DNA of 64,000 nt from Parahaliea mediterranea (GTDB lineage Bacteria > Pseudomonadota > Gammaproteobacteria > Pseudomonadales > Halieaceae). Below the pieces are notes generated by a model. The model was not told the DNA's origin. It saw only the letters and a list, made by a program, of their open reading frames with translations, and did not search any database. The stretch is from contig NZ_JAFKCZ010000018.1 of assembly GCF_017255185.1 (NCBI RefSeq), positions 1-64,000 on the forward strand, in the 5' to 3' direction. Shown piece by piece: positions 8,733-18,175 of this stretch. Position numbers and translations under genes: made by a program. How positions within the stretch are numbered: the stretch's first letter is position 1; each line of letters starts with the position of its first letter.

Positions 8733-9638
8733 ATGTGGTTCAAGAACCTGCGGGCCTACCGCCTGACCAGCCCCTTCGACCTGTCCGCCGAGCAACTGGA
8801 GGAGCAGCTGGCCGGCAAGGCCTTCCAGCCCTGTAGCCCCGCCCAGCCGCTGTCCGTGGGCTGGGTGCCGGCCCTGGGCGAGGGCACCGGAGCCCTGGTC
8901 CACGCCGTCAACGGCCGCTACCTGCTGCGGTTGAAGCGGGAGGAAAAGATCCTGCCCTCCTCGGTGGTGCGCGAGCTGCTGGAGGAAAAGGTGGAGCTGA
9001 TCGAGGCGGAGCAGGGCCGCAAGGTCTACCGCAAGGAACGCCAGACCCTGAAGGACGAGATCGTGCAGGATTGCCTGCCCCGCGCCTTTACCCGCAGCAA
9101 CGGCCTGTATGCCTACATCGACACCCGCAGCAGCTGGGTGTTCGTCGACGCCGCCACCGCCACCCGGGCCGAGGAGCTGCTCAACCTGCTCCGCGAGTGC
9201 ATCGGTTCCCTCCCGGTAACCCTGCCCCAGGTGAACAACGCGCCGACCGCCGCCATGACCGGCTGGCTGACCCACCAGAACCTGCCCGACGACTTCGCCC
9301 TGGGCGAGGAGTGCGAGCTGCGCGAGCCCGGTGAAGAGGGCGGCGTGGTGCGCTGCCGCGGCGTTGATTTGCTGGGTGAAGAGGTGGAGACTCACCTCAA
9401 CGCCGGCAAGCTGGTGGCGCGCCTGTCCCTGAACTGGGAGGAGCGGCTGTCGCTGGTGATGGCGGAGGACCTGTGCCTCAGGCGCCTGAAATTCGCCGAT
9501 GAGCTGATGAAGGAGAACGAGGATTTGCCGGAAGCCGACCGCGCCGCGCGCCTGGACGCGGACTTCGCCCTGATGTCCGACGCGATCAGTGTCCTGCAGG
9601 CGCGGGTGATCGCCCTGTTCGGCGGCGAGGCCGAGTAA
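8733..9638 (+). CDS. rdgC: Recombination-associated protein RdgC
   Basis: This 301-residue RdgC is a ring-shaped, non-specific DNA-binding protein of the nucleoid that limits RecA loading and is needed when replication restart is impaired. The family opening MWFKNLRAYRLT and the central segment FTRSNGLYAYIDTRSSWVFV are characteristic, and the length matches E. coli RdgC (303 residues). It is encoded just upstream of selU with a 7-bp gap, so the two may share a transcript. Nothing is missing or unusual. Confidence 0.95.
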   Translation: MWFKNLRAYRLTSPFDLSAEQLEEQLAGKAFQPCSPAQPLSVGWVPALGEGTGALVHAVNGRYLLRLKREEKILPSSVVRELLEEKVELIEAEQGRKVYRKERQTLKDEIVQDCLPRAFTRSNGLYAYIDTRSSWVFVDAATATRAEELLNLLRECIGSLPVTLPQVNNAPTAAMTGWLTHQNLPDDFALGEECELREPGEEGGVVRCRGVDLLGEEVETHLNAGKLVARLSLNWEERLSLVMAEDLCLRRLKFADELMKENEDLPEADRAARLDADFALMSDAISVLQARVIALFGGEAE

Positions 9639-9645
9639 CACCCCA

Positions 9646-10743
9646 ATGGCCCGCCCCGATACCCGGGACTACCGCCGCCTGTTCCTGGAGGACGTGCCGC
9701 TGATGGACATGCGCGCCCCCGGCGAGTTCGCCCAGGGCGCCTTTCCCGGCGCCCACAGCCTGCCGCTGATGAACGACGACGAGCGCGCCCGGGTGGGCAC
9801 TTGCTATAAACAGCGGGGACAGGCGGCGGCTATCGCGCTGGGGCATGAGCTGGTCGCCGGCGAGGTTCGGGAGCGGCGCATGCGGGCCTGGCTGGATTTC
9901 GCCCGCGACCACCCGCGGGGCTACCTGTACTGTTTTCGCGGCGGCCTGCGTTCGGCCACCGTGCAGCAGTGGCTGGCGCGGACGGGGGTGGATTATCCCC
10001 TGGTGCTGGGCGGCTACAAGGCCATGCGCCGCTTCCTTATCGACAACCTCGAAAAAGCAGTGCTCGAGCGCGAACTGCGCCTGATCAGCGGCCGCACCGG
10101 CACCGGCAAGACCCGGGTGGTAGAGGCCCTGCCCCGGGCCGTGGACCTGGAGGGCAGGGCGCGGCACCGGGGCTCGGCCTTCGGCCAGCTGCCGGGCGGC
10201 CAGCCCAGCCAGATCGATTTCGAGAACGCCCTGTCCATCGACCTGCTGAAACTCGGCGCCGCCGGCGACGGTCCGGTCTACCTGGAGGACGAGGGCCATA
10301 TGATCGGCTCAGTGAATCTGCCCCTGGCCCTGCGCCGGGCCATGGCCGCGGCGCCGATGGTGGTGGTTCAGGAGAACCTGGCGGCGCGGGTCGCGGTGGT
10401 GGTGGAGGACTACATCGTCGACCTGGGGCGGCGCTATTGCGAGCGTTTCGGCGAGGCCGATGGGCCCGCGGAGCACCGCGCCAAGCTGCGCGCCGACCTG
10501 CAGCGCATCCGCAAGCGCCTGGGGGGCGCGCGCCACCAGGCGGTGGACGAGATGCTGCAGTCCGCCTTCGAGCAGCAGTGGCGGACCGGCGATACCACCG
10601 CCCACCGGGACTGGATCGCCTCCCTGCTGCGGGACTACTACGACCCGATGTACGACTACCAGCTGCGCCAGCGCGGCGGCCGGGTTCTGTTCCGTGGCAG
10701 CCGCGCCGAGGTGATCGCCTGGGCCGGCGGGGCCGCGCGCTAG
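9646..10743 (+). CDS. selU: tRNA 2-selenouridine/geranyl-2-thiouridine synthase
   Basis: This 365-residue SelU (also MnmH or YbbB) replaces sulfur by selenium at the wobble 2-thiouridine of some tRNAs, using selenophosphate. The N-terminal rhodanese domain (residues 1-130) carries the essential Cys in YLYCFRGGLRS near residue 88. The C-terminal half begins with the P-loop SGRTGTGKTR near residue 147. It is directly upstream of selD, and its TAG stop overlaps the GTG start of selD (TAGTG), so the selenophosphate donor and user are translationally coupled. Confidence 0.93.
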   Translation: MARPDTRDYRRLFLEDVPLMDMRAPGEFAQGAFPGAHSLPLMNDDERARVGTCYKQRGQAAAIALGHELVAGEVRERRMRAWLDFARDHPRGYLYCFRGGLRSATVQQWLARTGVDYPLVLGGYKAMRRFLIDNLEKAVLERELRLISGRTGTGKTRVVEALPRAVDLEGRARHRGSAFGQLPGGQPSQIDFENALSIDLLKLGAAGDGPVYLEDEGHMIGSVNLPLALRRAMAAAPMVVVQENLAARVAVVVEDYIVDLGRRYCERFGEADGPAEHRAKLRADLQRIRKRLGGARHQAVDEMLQSAFEQQWRTGDTTAHRDWIASLLRDYYDPMYDYQLRQRGGRVLFRGSRAEVIAWAGGAAR

Positions 10744-12980
10744 TGCGGGCATCCCAGCCCCCCCAGCGGGATCTGGTGCTGGTCGGCGGCGGCCATGCCC
10801 ACGCTCTCGCCCTGCGCATGCTGGCCATGCGGCCCCTGGCGGGGCTGCGCATCACCCTGGTGTCGCCGGACAGCCACACGCCCTACTCGGGTATGCTGCC
10901 GGGCCTGGTCGCTGGCCACTACCGCTTCGAGGATACCCACATCGACCTGGCGCGGCTGTGCCAGTGGGCCGGCGCCCGCTTTGTGCGCGCGAGCGCTTGT
11001 GGCCTCGATCCCGCGAACAGCCTGCTGGAGCTGGAGGGGCGGCCGCCCCTGGGCTGGGATGTGCTGAGCCTGGATATCGGCTCCCAGCCGGAGCTGGCCA
11101 GTGTCCCCGGCGCCGCACGGCATACGGTCCCGGTGAAACCGGTGGCCGGCCTGTGGCGGCGCTGGCGGGCCCTGCGCGAGCGGCTGGACGATCGCGGGGG
11201 CGAGCCCGGCCATATCGCCGTGGTCGGTGGCGGCGCCGGCAGTGTGGAGCTGGTATTGGCCATGGCCCACGCCCTGCGGGGGCGGGGTGCGCGCTTCAGT
11301 TTGGTCAGCGCCGCGGTGGAGCCGCTGCCGGGCTACAACGCGCGGGCCCGTCGCGCGGTCTCCCGCGCCCTGGCGGCGGCGGGGGTGGACGTCATCTGCA
11401 ATGCCCGGGTGCGCGAGGTGCGGCCGGGGCGCCTGCTGCTGGAGGCCGGTGAACTCGGCCCCTTCGACGAGATTTTCTGGTACACCGGGGCCGCTCCCGC
11501 GCCCTGGGTGGCGGCCAGCGGCCTGCAATGCGACCGCCAGGGCTTCCTGGCGCTGCGCGATACCCTGCAGTCGGTGGACGACGAGCGGGTGTTCGGCGCG
11601 GGGGATATCGCCACCCAGCTGGACCATCCCCGGCCCCGGGCCGGGGTCTTCGCGGTGCGCCAGGGGCCGGTGTTGGCGCACAACCTGCGGCGCTACCTGC
11701 TGGGCCAATCCCTGCGCGAGCACCGGCCCCAGCGGCGTTTCCTGTCGCTGTTGTCCCTGGGAGAGCGGCGCGCCACCGCCGACAGGGGGCCCTTTAGCGC
11801 CACCGGGGCCTGGGTCTGGCGCTGGAAGGATCGTATCGACCGCCGCTTTATGCGGCGTTTTGTCGACCTGCCCCGGAGCATGCCCCGGGGGCATTTTGGC
11901 AGCCTTGTGGAACTTGCCAGCCAGGAACCGCAAATGCCCTGCGGCGGCTGCGGCGCCAAGCTCGCCGCCGACGATTTGTCCGCGGCGCTCGCCGCGCTGC
12001 GCGCGCGCTACCCTGAGCACTGCCCGCCGGCGGACGCCGCGGACGACAGCGCGCGGTTGCCGGTCACCGGCGGCGCGCCCATCCTGCAAAGCCTGGACAT
12101 CCTGCGCGAGCTGGTCAGCGACCCCTTCACCATGGGCCGCATCGCCGCCAACCACGCCCTCAGCGACCTCTACGCCAGCGGCGCCGCGCCGGTGGCCGCC
12201 CTCGCCGCGGTGACCCTGCCCTTTGCCCGGCCGCGACTGCAGCGTCGCGACCTGGAACAGATGCTGGCGGGCGCGCTGGAGGTGTTCAGCGCGGTGGACT
12301 GCGTGTTGCTCGGCGGCCACAGCCTGCAGGGGACGGAGCTGGGGCTGGGTTTCGCGGTCAGCGGCGTGCCGATTGCCAGTGACGGCCGCCTGCTGGGCAA
12401 GCGCGGCCTGCGCACTGGCGACAGGCTGTTGCTCACCAAGCCCCTGGGCACCGGGGTCCTGTTCGCGGCCCATATGCAGCTGCGCGCGGACGGGCGCGCG
12501 TTGCGCGCGGCTGAAACGATGATGCTGCAGGTCAATCTCGCCGCGGCCCGCCTCGCCCTCGAGCACGGCGCCCGGGCGGCCACCGACGTTACCGGCTTCG
12601 GCCTGCTGTGCCACGCCCTGGAAATGCTGGACCCGGCGCAGGGCCTGGCCCTGGACGCGGCGGCCCTGCCGGTGCTGCCCGGGGCCCGGGAGTTACTGGA
12701 CGAGGGGGTGCGCAGCACCATGCACGCCCCCAACCGCGACAGTGCCCGCGCCATGGGCGCCGCGGTCGGCGACGACGCGCCGCCGATCCTGTTCGACCCG
12801 CAGACCAGCGGCGGTTTGTTGATTGGCGTGGCCGCGCCGGCGGCCGACGCCTTGCTGGCGGCGCTGCGCGCCGCCGGGCACCCGCGGGCGGCAATCGTCG
12901 GCACTGTGACCGAGGCCGGGGGCGGTAGCGCGGGCAATGAAGCTGGCAATGCCGGGGCCGGACGGCTCGTGCTGGCCTGA
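10743..12980 (+). CDS. selD: Selenide, water dikinase fused to an NADH-dehydrogenase-like FAD domain
   Basis: This 745-residue fusion protein has two parts. Residues 1-370 form a pyridine-nucleotide-disulfide oxidoreductase domain (DLVLVGGGHAHALAL; HIAVVGGGAGSVELVLAMA). Residues about 395-745 are SelD, which makes selenophosphate from selenide and ATP. The SelD active-site loop is CGGCGAKLA, with Cys rather than selenocysteine and the conserved Lys, followed by the ATP/Mg segments DDSARL and GHSLQGTELGLG. The FAD domain may deliver reduced selenium; this is inferred from the fusion, which is known in other bacteria. A GTG start overlapping the selU stop was chosen, since the frame upstream is covered by selU. 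The 3' end is 14 bp from the convergent adaptor gene. Confidence 0.9.
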   Translation: MRASQPPQRDLVLVGGGHAHALALRMLAMRPLAGLRITLVSPDSHTPYSGMLPGLVAGHYRFEDTHIDLARLCQWAGARFVRASACGLDPANSLLELEGRPPLGWDVLSLDIGSQPELASVPGAARHTVPVKPVAGLWRRWRALRERLDDRGGEPGHIAVVGGGAGSVELVLAMAHALRGRGARFSLVSAAVEPLPGYNARARRAVSRALAAAGVDVICNARVREVRPGRLLLEAGELGPFDEIFWYTGAAPAPWVAASGLQCDRQGFLALRDTLQSVDDERVFGAGDIATQLDHPRPRAGVFAVRQGPVLAHNLRRYLLGQSLREHRPQRRFLSLLSLGERRATADRGPFSATGAWVWRWKDRIDRRFMRRFVDLPRSMPRGHFGSLVELASQEPQMPCGGCGAKLAADDLSAALAALRARYPEHCPPADAADDSARLPVTGGAPILQSLDILRELVSDPFTMGRIAANHALSDLYASGAAPVAALAAVTLPFARPRLQRRDLEQMLAGALEVFSAVDCVLLGGHSLQGTELGLGFAVSGVPIASDGRLLGKRGLRTGDRLLLTKPLGTGVLFAAHMQLRADGRALRAAETMMLQVNLAAARLALEHGARAATDVTGFGLLCHALEMLDPAQGLALDAAALPVLPGARELLDEGVRSTMHAPNRDSARAMGAAVGDDAPPILFDPQTSGGLLIGVAAPAADALLAALRAAGHPRAAIVGTVTEAGGGSAGNEAGNAGAGRLVLA

Positions 12981-12994
12981 GCCGCCGCGCCCGC

Positions 12995-14128
12995 TCAGGG
13001 CGAGATCGCCAGGTGGTGCTGGATGACCCGCAGTGCCTGACCCTCTCGCAGGCGCTCGGCGCCGCGCACCACCACCGCGTCGCCGGGCTGTAATTCGCCC
13101 TCGATGGCGATGGATTCACCGCGCCCGGCGCCGGGGGTGACCACCACCTTGCGCGCGGTGTTGTCCTCGTTCACGGTGTACACGAAGACCTCGCCGTCGC
13201 GCAGCACCAGGGCGTCCCGGGGCACGCGCAGGGCGCTGTGTCGCACCGAGTCGGGCAACTCCACGGTCACCGCCTCGCCGATCAGCCAGGGGCTGGCGGC
13301 CAGCGCCAGGCGCAGCTCCATCATCCGCGAGCGGGTGTCACCCACTGGCACCAGGCCGCGGATACGCGCCATGTCGCGGACCTCGCCGGCTTCCACCTGC
13401 ACGCTGTGGCCGGGCTGGTTGTGCCGCGCCAGGCGCAGCGGCGCGCTGACGCTGATCTCCAGGGTGTCGGTGTCCACCAGCCGCAGCAGGCTGGCGCCGG
13501 TGTTCAGGTATTCGCCCTCGTCGGCGCTGCGCGCGGCCACCACCCCGTCAAAGGGGGCGGCCACCCGGCTGCGCGACAGGTTGTAGCGGGTCCGCTCCAG
13601 GGCCACCTCGGCGATCTTGCGCTGCTGGCGCAGCATCTCCAGTTGCGAGCGCAGCTGGTCCAGCTCCGACTGGGCCATGTTGTTCTGTTCGGCGAGGCGC
13701 TCCAGGCGCTGTATATGGCGCTGGTGGTAGGCGATGTCCGCGTCCAGGCGGGCGATTTCCGCTGAGTTGTCGCGCTCCTCCAGCCGCAGCAGGTGGTCGT
13801 CGAGAATGGCCACCGGGTCGCCCTGGCCCACCCGCTCGCCCACCCGCGCCACCCACATCAGGCGGCCGCTGATCTCCGCGGAGATTTCCGCATCGCGGGT
13901 GCTGATCACGGTGCCCGGCAGGCGCACCACCGAGGCGGCCTCGCCCTCGCTGACGCTGGCCAGCTCCACCACCGCCTCCGGCGCCCCCGCCGCGTGGCTC
14001 CCCCCCGCGCCGCCCAGCAACAAAGCCAGCACGACACCCTGTAGGGCCGAATTCATTCGGCCAACTGAGGCGGACCGCCCCCCCCAAATTCGCATACCTT
14101 GCAAAACACTCATCACAAAACCTCTCAT
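12995..14128 (-). CDS. RND efflux periplasmic adaptor (membrane fusion protein)
   Basis: This 377-residue membrane fusion protein should bridge the RND permease to an outer-membrane channel. After an unusually long leader, residues from about 50 give the lipoyl/barrel-sandwich halves (VVELASVSEGEAASVVRLPG; RVGERVGQGDPVAILDDHLL), with a coiled-coil hairpin at about 110-180 and a beta-barrel domain near 200-290. The ATG at 14128 overlaps the permease stop as TGATG. Residues 23-30 of the leader are encoded by a REP-like palindrome. No outer-membrane partner is encoded nearby. Confidence 0.88.
   Translation of the reverse strand: MRGFVMSVLQGMRIWGGRSASVGRMNSALQGVVLALLLGGAGGSHAAGAPEAVVELASVSEGEAASVVRLPGTVISTRDAEISAEISGRLMWVARVGERVGQGDPVAILDDHLLRLEERDNSAEIARLDADIAYHQRHIQRLERLAEQNNMAQSELDQLRSQLEMLRQQRKIAEVALERTRYNLSRSRVAAPFDGVVAARSADEGEYLNTGASLLRLVDTDTLEISVSAPLRLARHNQPGHSVQVEAGEVRDMARIRGLVPVGDTRSRMMELRLALAASPWLIGEAVTVELPDSVRHSALRVPRDALVLRDGEVFVYTVNEDNTARKVVVTPGAGRGESIAIEGELQPGDAVVVRGAERLREGQALRVIQHHLAISP
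14040..14062. repeat. REP-like palindrome inside the adaptor coding sequence
   Basis: The palindrome GGCCGAATgAATTCGGCC plus CTACA lies in frame within the adaptor gene and encodes residues 23-30 (GRMNSALQ), between the charged start and the hydrophobic core of the signal peptide. It includes an in-frame ATG that could serve as a second start. Confidence 0.85.
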
Positions 14129-17100
14129 CAAGCCACCGATTTCAACGCGCGCGGCGGCGGCCCGTCGGTGGAACTCACCACCCGAGCCCCGGTCTCGCCC
14201 ATGCGCAGGAAACAGGGCAGCAGGAACAGGGTGAACAGGGTGCTGACACACATGCCGCCGACGATCACCGCCGCCAGGCCGCGGTAGATCACGCTGCCGG
14301 CGCCGGGCATCAGCAGCAGCGGCAGCATGCCGAAAATACTGGTCAGGGTGCTCATGAAGATGGGCCGCAGGCGGGTCTGCAGGGCCTGCTCCACCGCGTG
14401 GTGGCGGCTGACACCCTCGCGCTCGGCGCTGCGGGTCTGGTGCACCAGCAGGATGGCGTTGTTCACCACCAGGCCCAGCAGGATCACGAAGCCGATCATG
14501 GTCAGCAAATCCAGGGGTTGGAAGCTCACCAGGTTCAGCAGGCGCATGGCGACGATGCCCCCCACCATGGCCAGGGGCATGGCCAGCACCACCAGCAGGC
14601 TGTCCTTCATCGAGCGGAACAGGGCCGCCATCAGCAGGAACAGCACCACCAGGGCCAGGGCGAAGTTGCTGCCCATGGACTTTATCGCGCGGGTCAGGGC
14701 GTTGGCGCTGCCGCCGTAGAGAATGCTGCCGTCGGCGGGCAGGGCGGCCTTGATTCCGGGCTCCACCTCGCCCTCGATGGTGGCCAGCACATGCTCCAGC
14801 GACATGTCCTCCGGCGGGCGCACGTCCAGGGTGATGGTGCGGCGGCTGTCGATGCGGCGCAGCTGGCTGGGGCCCACGGTGCGCTCGATATCGACCAGTT
14901 CCGACAGCGGCACCATGTCGCCATTGGGGGTGGCCATGGGCATGGAGGCGAGCTGTTCCGGCGAGTCCCAGGCCCGCGCCCGCAGGATCACGTCCATGCG
15001 CTTCTCGCCGTTGAAATACTCGCCCACGTAGAGCCCGTCACCCAGGGCGCGCACCAGGGTGCCCATGTCGGCGCGGGTCCAGCCGGCCTCGGCGATCTTG
15101 CGATCGTCCGGGCGCAGGCGCAGTTCAGGTTCGGCCTGTTGCAGGTTGGGGTTCACCCGCACCGTGGCCTCGGGCAGCGCCTCGCGCAGCAGTTCCTCGC
15201 CGCGGGCGGCGGCGTCGGCCAGGGCCTCGCGGTCCCGGGATTGCAGGTGCAGGGCCACCACCCGGTCGCCGCCGAAACCGCCGAACAGGTTGCCCTGGGA
15301 GGCGAAGTGCTGCAGGTCCGGCAGGTCGGCGAAAATCTCCTCGTTGATGATCTTCTCCAGTTCCTTCACCCGCGACTGGTCCACGACCCGGGCGCCCATG
15401 CCGCCGCCCTCGCCCCAGGTGAGGATGTAGTAGTTCTTTAGCGCCGGTTCCCGCTCGCCGCTCATGAAGGGCGCCATGCGCGCGTCCAGCACCTTCACGT
15501 ACTCCTCGGCCACGGTGCGCTCGGAGATGCCGGGGGGGAACTGGAAGTAGGCGTCCACCGCGTCGCGTTTCACCGGCGGCAGGTAGTCCAGCTCCGGCAG
15601 CAGCAGGTAGCTGGTGCCGATGGGCACGCTGATCAACACCGCCGCCAGGGTCCAGCGCTTGCGCGGTGTGCTGGTCAGGCTCATGACCAGGTTGGTGATG
15701 CGCCGCCACAGGCCCTTGTTGTGGTCCTCGATGGCACCGCCGGGCAGCCACAGCTTGGCCGCCAGCGGCAGGATGCTCACCGCCACCAGCAGCGACACCA
15801 CCACCGCGATGGCGATGGTGATGGCCAGGTCGCCGAACAGCTGGCCCTCCACCTCGCGCATGAAGATCACCGGCAGGAAGATGGCCACGGTGGTGGCGGT
15901 GGAGGCCAGCAGCGCGCCCCACACCTGGCCCGCCCCCTCCAGCGAGGCGGTGTCGGTGTCGCGGCCCTGCTCCCGCAGGCGCACGATGTTCTCCAGCACC
16001 ACGATGGCGGCGTCCAGCACCATGCCCACGGCGAAGGCCAGCCCCGCCAGGGAGATCACGTTCAGGGTGCGGCCGGTGAGGTTCAGCACCACGAAGGTGG
16101 CCAGCAGCGACACCGGAATGGCGATGGCCACCACCAGGGTGGCGCGGAAGCGGCGCAGGAACCACCACAGGATGGCCACTGCCAGCACGATGCCCAGGGC
16201 GATGTTGCCGCCCACCAGGCCGATGGCGCGGTTGATGAACACCGAGGCGTCGAAACTCTGCGCCATCACCAGGCCGCGCTCCGCCACCGGCCCGGCGTTC
16301 AGCTCCTCCACCACTGCCTTTACCGCGTTCAGCGTCTGCAGGGCGTTGGCGCTGTTCTCCTTGTCGATGCGGATGGAAATGGCTGGGTTGCCGTTCTGGG
16401 TGTTGGTGAGCACGTGCTCGCCGCGGGTCACCGAGATCTCGGCGATGTCGCCCAGGCGTATCGGTCGGCCTTCGCGCCAGTCCAGCACGAAGGCCTCCAG
16501 CTCCGCCGGTTCGTAGCGCCCGGCGAAGCGCAGGGTGTACTGGCGCCGGCCGACGTCGACGAAACCGCCGCTGATATCGTTGGCGCGCCCCAGCAGGCCC
16601 GCCACCTCGGTGAGGGGGATACCCAGCTGCGCCGCCCGCTCCGGGTCGAACAGGATTTCCAGCTCCTGTTCGCCGCTGCTGTTGTTCTGCGAGGGGGACA
16701 CCCGGGCCACGCCGGGCACCGCCTCGATGGCGGGGCGGATCACGTCCTCCACGAAGGGCATGTAGTCGTAGATCCTGCCCTCGGTGCCAGGCAGCAGCTG
16801 CAGGAAGAAAAAGGTCAGCGCCGGGGTGTCGCCATTGCCGCCGCCGAGCATGATTACCGGCTGGGTGGCGTCCCGGGGCAGGGGGTCGAGGCGGTTCATG
16901 CGCGAGATCACGTCCACCAGGGTGCGCTGCATGTCGGTTTCCAGGCCGAACTCCAGGTTGATCCAGGCGTTGCCGGCGTTGGCGTAGGCGCCCATTTCCT
17001 TGAGCCCGGGCAGGCCGCGCAATACCGACTCGATGGGCTCGATGATCTCCGACTCGATCTCCCGGGGCGAGGCCGCGCGCCAGCCGGTCTGGATACTGAT

Positions 17101-17244
17101 GCGCGGGTTCTCGATGTCGGGGAACAGTTGCACCGGCAGCCGGGTGAGGCTCCAGGCGCCAAAGAACAGGATAACCGCCACCGCCACGGCGACTCCGGCG
17201 GGATTTTTCAGCGAGCTGGCTGTCAGGTTCACGTTGTTCCCCAC
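14128..17244 (-). CDS. RND-family efflux permease
   Basis: This 1038-residue inner-membrane RND transporter is full length for the family, with 12 membrane segments and two large periplasmic loops. TM4 reads GMVLDAAIVVLEN, so only one of the two AcrB relay aspartates is present, as in HME-type pumps. TM10 reads VVNNAILLV where AcrB has a Lys. Substrate class therefore cannot be taken from AcrB. An in-frame TAA two codons upstream forces a non-ATG start: the GTG at 17244, or possibly another GTG four codons on, preceded by GTGGGG. It is first in an operon with the adaptor gene and lies downstream of the two-component genes on the same strand. Confidence 0.9.
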   Translation of the reverse strand: MGNNVNLTASSLKNPAGVAVAVAVILFFGAWSLTRLPVQLFPDIENPRISIQTGWRAASPREIESEIIEPIESVLRGLPGLKEMGAYANAGNAWINLEFGLETDMQRTLVDVISRMNRLDPLPRDATQPVIMLGGGNGDTPALTFFFLQLLPGTEGRIYDYMPFVEDVIRPAIEAVPGVARVSPSQNNSSGEQELEILFDPERAAQLGIPLTEVAGLLGRANDISGGFVDVGRRQYTLRFAGRYEPAELEAFVLDWREGRPIRLGDIAEISVTRGEHVLTNTQNGNPAISIRIDKENSANALQTLNAVKAVVEELNAGPVAERGLVMAQSFDASVFINRAIGLVGGNIALGIVLAVAILWWFLRRFRATLVVAIAIPVSLLATFVVLNLTGRTLNVISLAGLAFAVGMVLDAAIVVLENIVRLREQGRDTDTASLEGAGQVWGALLASTATTVAIFLPVIFMREVEGQLFGDLAITIAIAVVVSLLVAVSILPLAAKLWLPGGAIEDHNKGLWRRITNLVMSLTSTPRKRWTLAAVLISVPIGTSYLLLPELDYLPPVKRDAVDAYFQFPPGISERTVAEEYVKVLDARMAPFMSGEREPALKNYYILTWGEGGGMGARVVDQSRVKELEKIINEEIFADLPDLQHFASQGNLFGGFGGDRVVALHLQSRDREALADAAARGEELLREALPEATVRVNPNLQQAEPELRLRPDDRKIAEAGWTRADMGTLVRALGDGLYVGEYFNGEKRMDVILRARAWDSPEQLASMPMATPNGDMVPLSELVDIERTVGPSQLRRIDSRRTITLDVRPPEDMSLEHVLATIEGEVEPGIKAALPADGSILYGGSANALTRAIKSMGSNFALALVVLFLLMAALFRSMKDSLLVVLAMPLAMVGGIVAMRLLNLVSFQPLDLLTMIGFVILLGLVVNNAILLVHQTRSAEREGVSRHHAVEQALQTRLRPIFMSTLTSIFGMLPLLLMPGAGSVIYRGLAAVIVGGMCVSTLFTLFLLPCFLRMGETGARVVSSTDGPPPRALKSVA

Positions 17245-17365
17245 CGTTTATGCTTGGAATCGGGTGAGGTTAAAAAATAGCAAGCGCCGCGACGTTTGTA
17301 AGGCAATGTGCGACAGGCTGGTGCGAGGGCGCGATGAACCGCGCCGTGTGTGGTGCGGGGCCGGT

Positions 17366-18175
17366 TCAGCCGCCGATCAGGTGCTTCACCTTGTCGCGGT
17401 AGCTGCGGCTCACCTTGAGCTGCTGGCCGCTGTCGAGGGTCAGCAGAAACTCCCCGTTGTTGAGCGTCTGGGCGCGGACGATGCCATTGGCGTTGACGAT
17501 GGTGGAGCGGTGCACCCGCAGGAACTGCTCGGGATTGAGCAGGTCCTCGAGTTGCTTCATGGTGATGCGCATGATGTGGGTCTTGCCGCCGGCGTGGATG
17601 CACATGTAGTCGCCCGCCGCGTCCACCCACTGGATATCCGCCACGCGGATGAACTGGATGTCGCTGCCGTCCTTGATTGACAGTTTTTCGGGCCAGGATC
17701 TGGCCCGCAGCTCGCCCTCGGCCATTTGCTCCACCGAGCTGGCGCTGGCGCCGGTGATACCCATCACCAGCTCCAGCAGTTTTTCCTTGTCGCGGGCCGA
17801 GTCCTGCCGCTCGCGGTGGGTGAGTGCGCGCTGCACGGCCTCCTGCAGGCGCTCATCCTCCACCGGTTTGAGCACGTAGTCCACCGCGTGGATGCGAAAG
17901 GCGTCCACCGCGTATTCGTCGAAGGCGGTGACAAACACGATCATCGGCATGTTGTCGGATTGCAGCTGTTCGACCACGGCGAAGCCGTCCATGCCGGGCA
18001 TCTGGATATCGAGGAACACCAGGTCGGGGGAGTGCTCGGCGATGGCCGCGAGGGCCTGCTCGCCGTTGTGGCACTCGGCCACGACCTCCACCTCGGGGAG
18101 CTTGGCCAGGCGCAACGACAGGCCGCGCCGGGCCAGGTTCTCGTCGTCGACAATGATGGTGCTGAGCGTATTCAT
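17366..18175 (-). CDS. LytTR-family response regulator
   Basis: This 269-residue cytoplasmic regulator has an N-terminal receiver domain: acidic pocket VDDE near residue 10, phospho-acceptor Asp in LVFLDIQMPGMDG near residue 55, and Lys in VLKPVE near 105. The C-terminal LytTR DNA-binding domain starts at about residue 165 (ADIQWVDAAGDYMCIH; LRVHRSTIVNANGI). Its ATG overlaps the sensor kinase stop (ATGA), so the pair is coupled. LytTR proteins bind direct-repeat operators; the target is not identified, though the RND operon 120 bp downstream on the same strand is a candidate. Confidence 0.92.
   Translation of the reverse strand: MNTLSTIIVDDENLARRGLSLRLAKLPEVEVVAECHNGEQALAAIAEHSPDLVFLDIQMPGMDGFAVVEQLQSDNMPMIVFVTAFDEYAVDAFRIHAVDYVLKPVEDERLQEAVQRALTHRERQDSARDKEKLLELVMGITGASASSVEQMAEGELRARSWPEKLSIKDGSDIQFIRVADIQWVDAAGDYMCIHAGGKTHIMRITMKQLEDLLNPEQFLRVHRSTIVNANGIVRAQTLNNGEFLLTLDSGQQLKVSRSYRDKVKHLIGG

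Noticed and set aside
10740..12614. Long minus-strand frame opposite selD
   Set aside because: Antisense shadow of the SelD fusion; no start signals and no domain likeness.
10743..12980. Selenocysteine in the SelD active site
   Set aside because: The active-site codon is an ordinary Cys codon and no in-frame TGA occurs in the gene.
15721..17280. 519-codon plus-strand frame opposite the RND permease
   Set aside because: Composition is dominated by His, Gln and Gly and no domain is visible; the permease on the other strand is certain.
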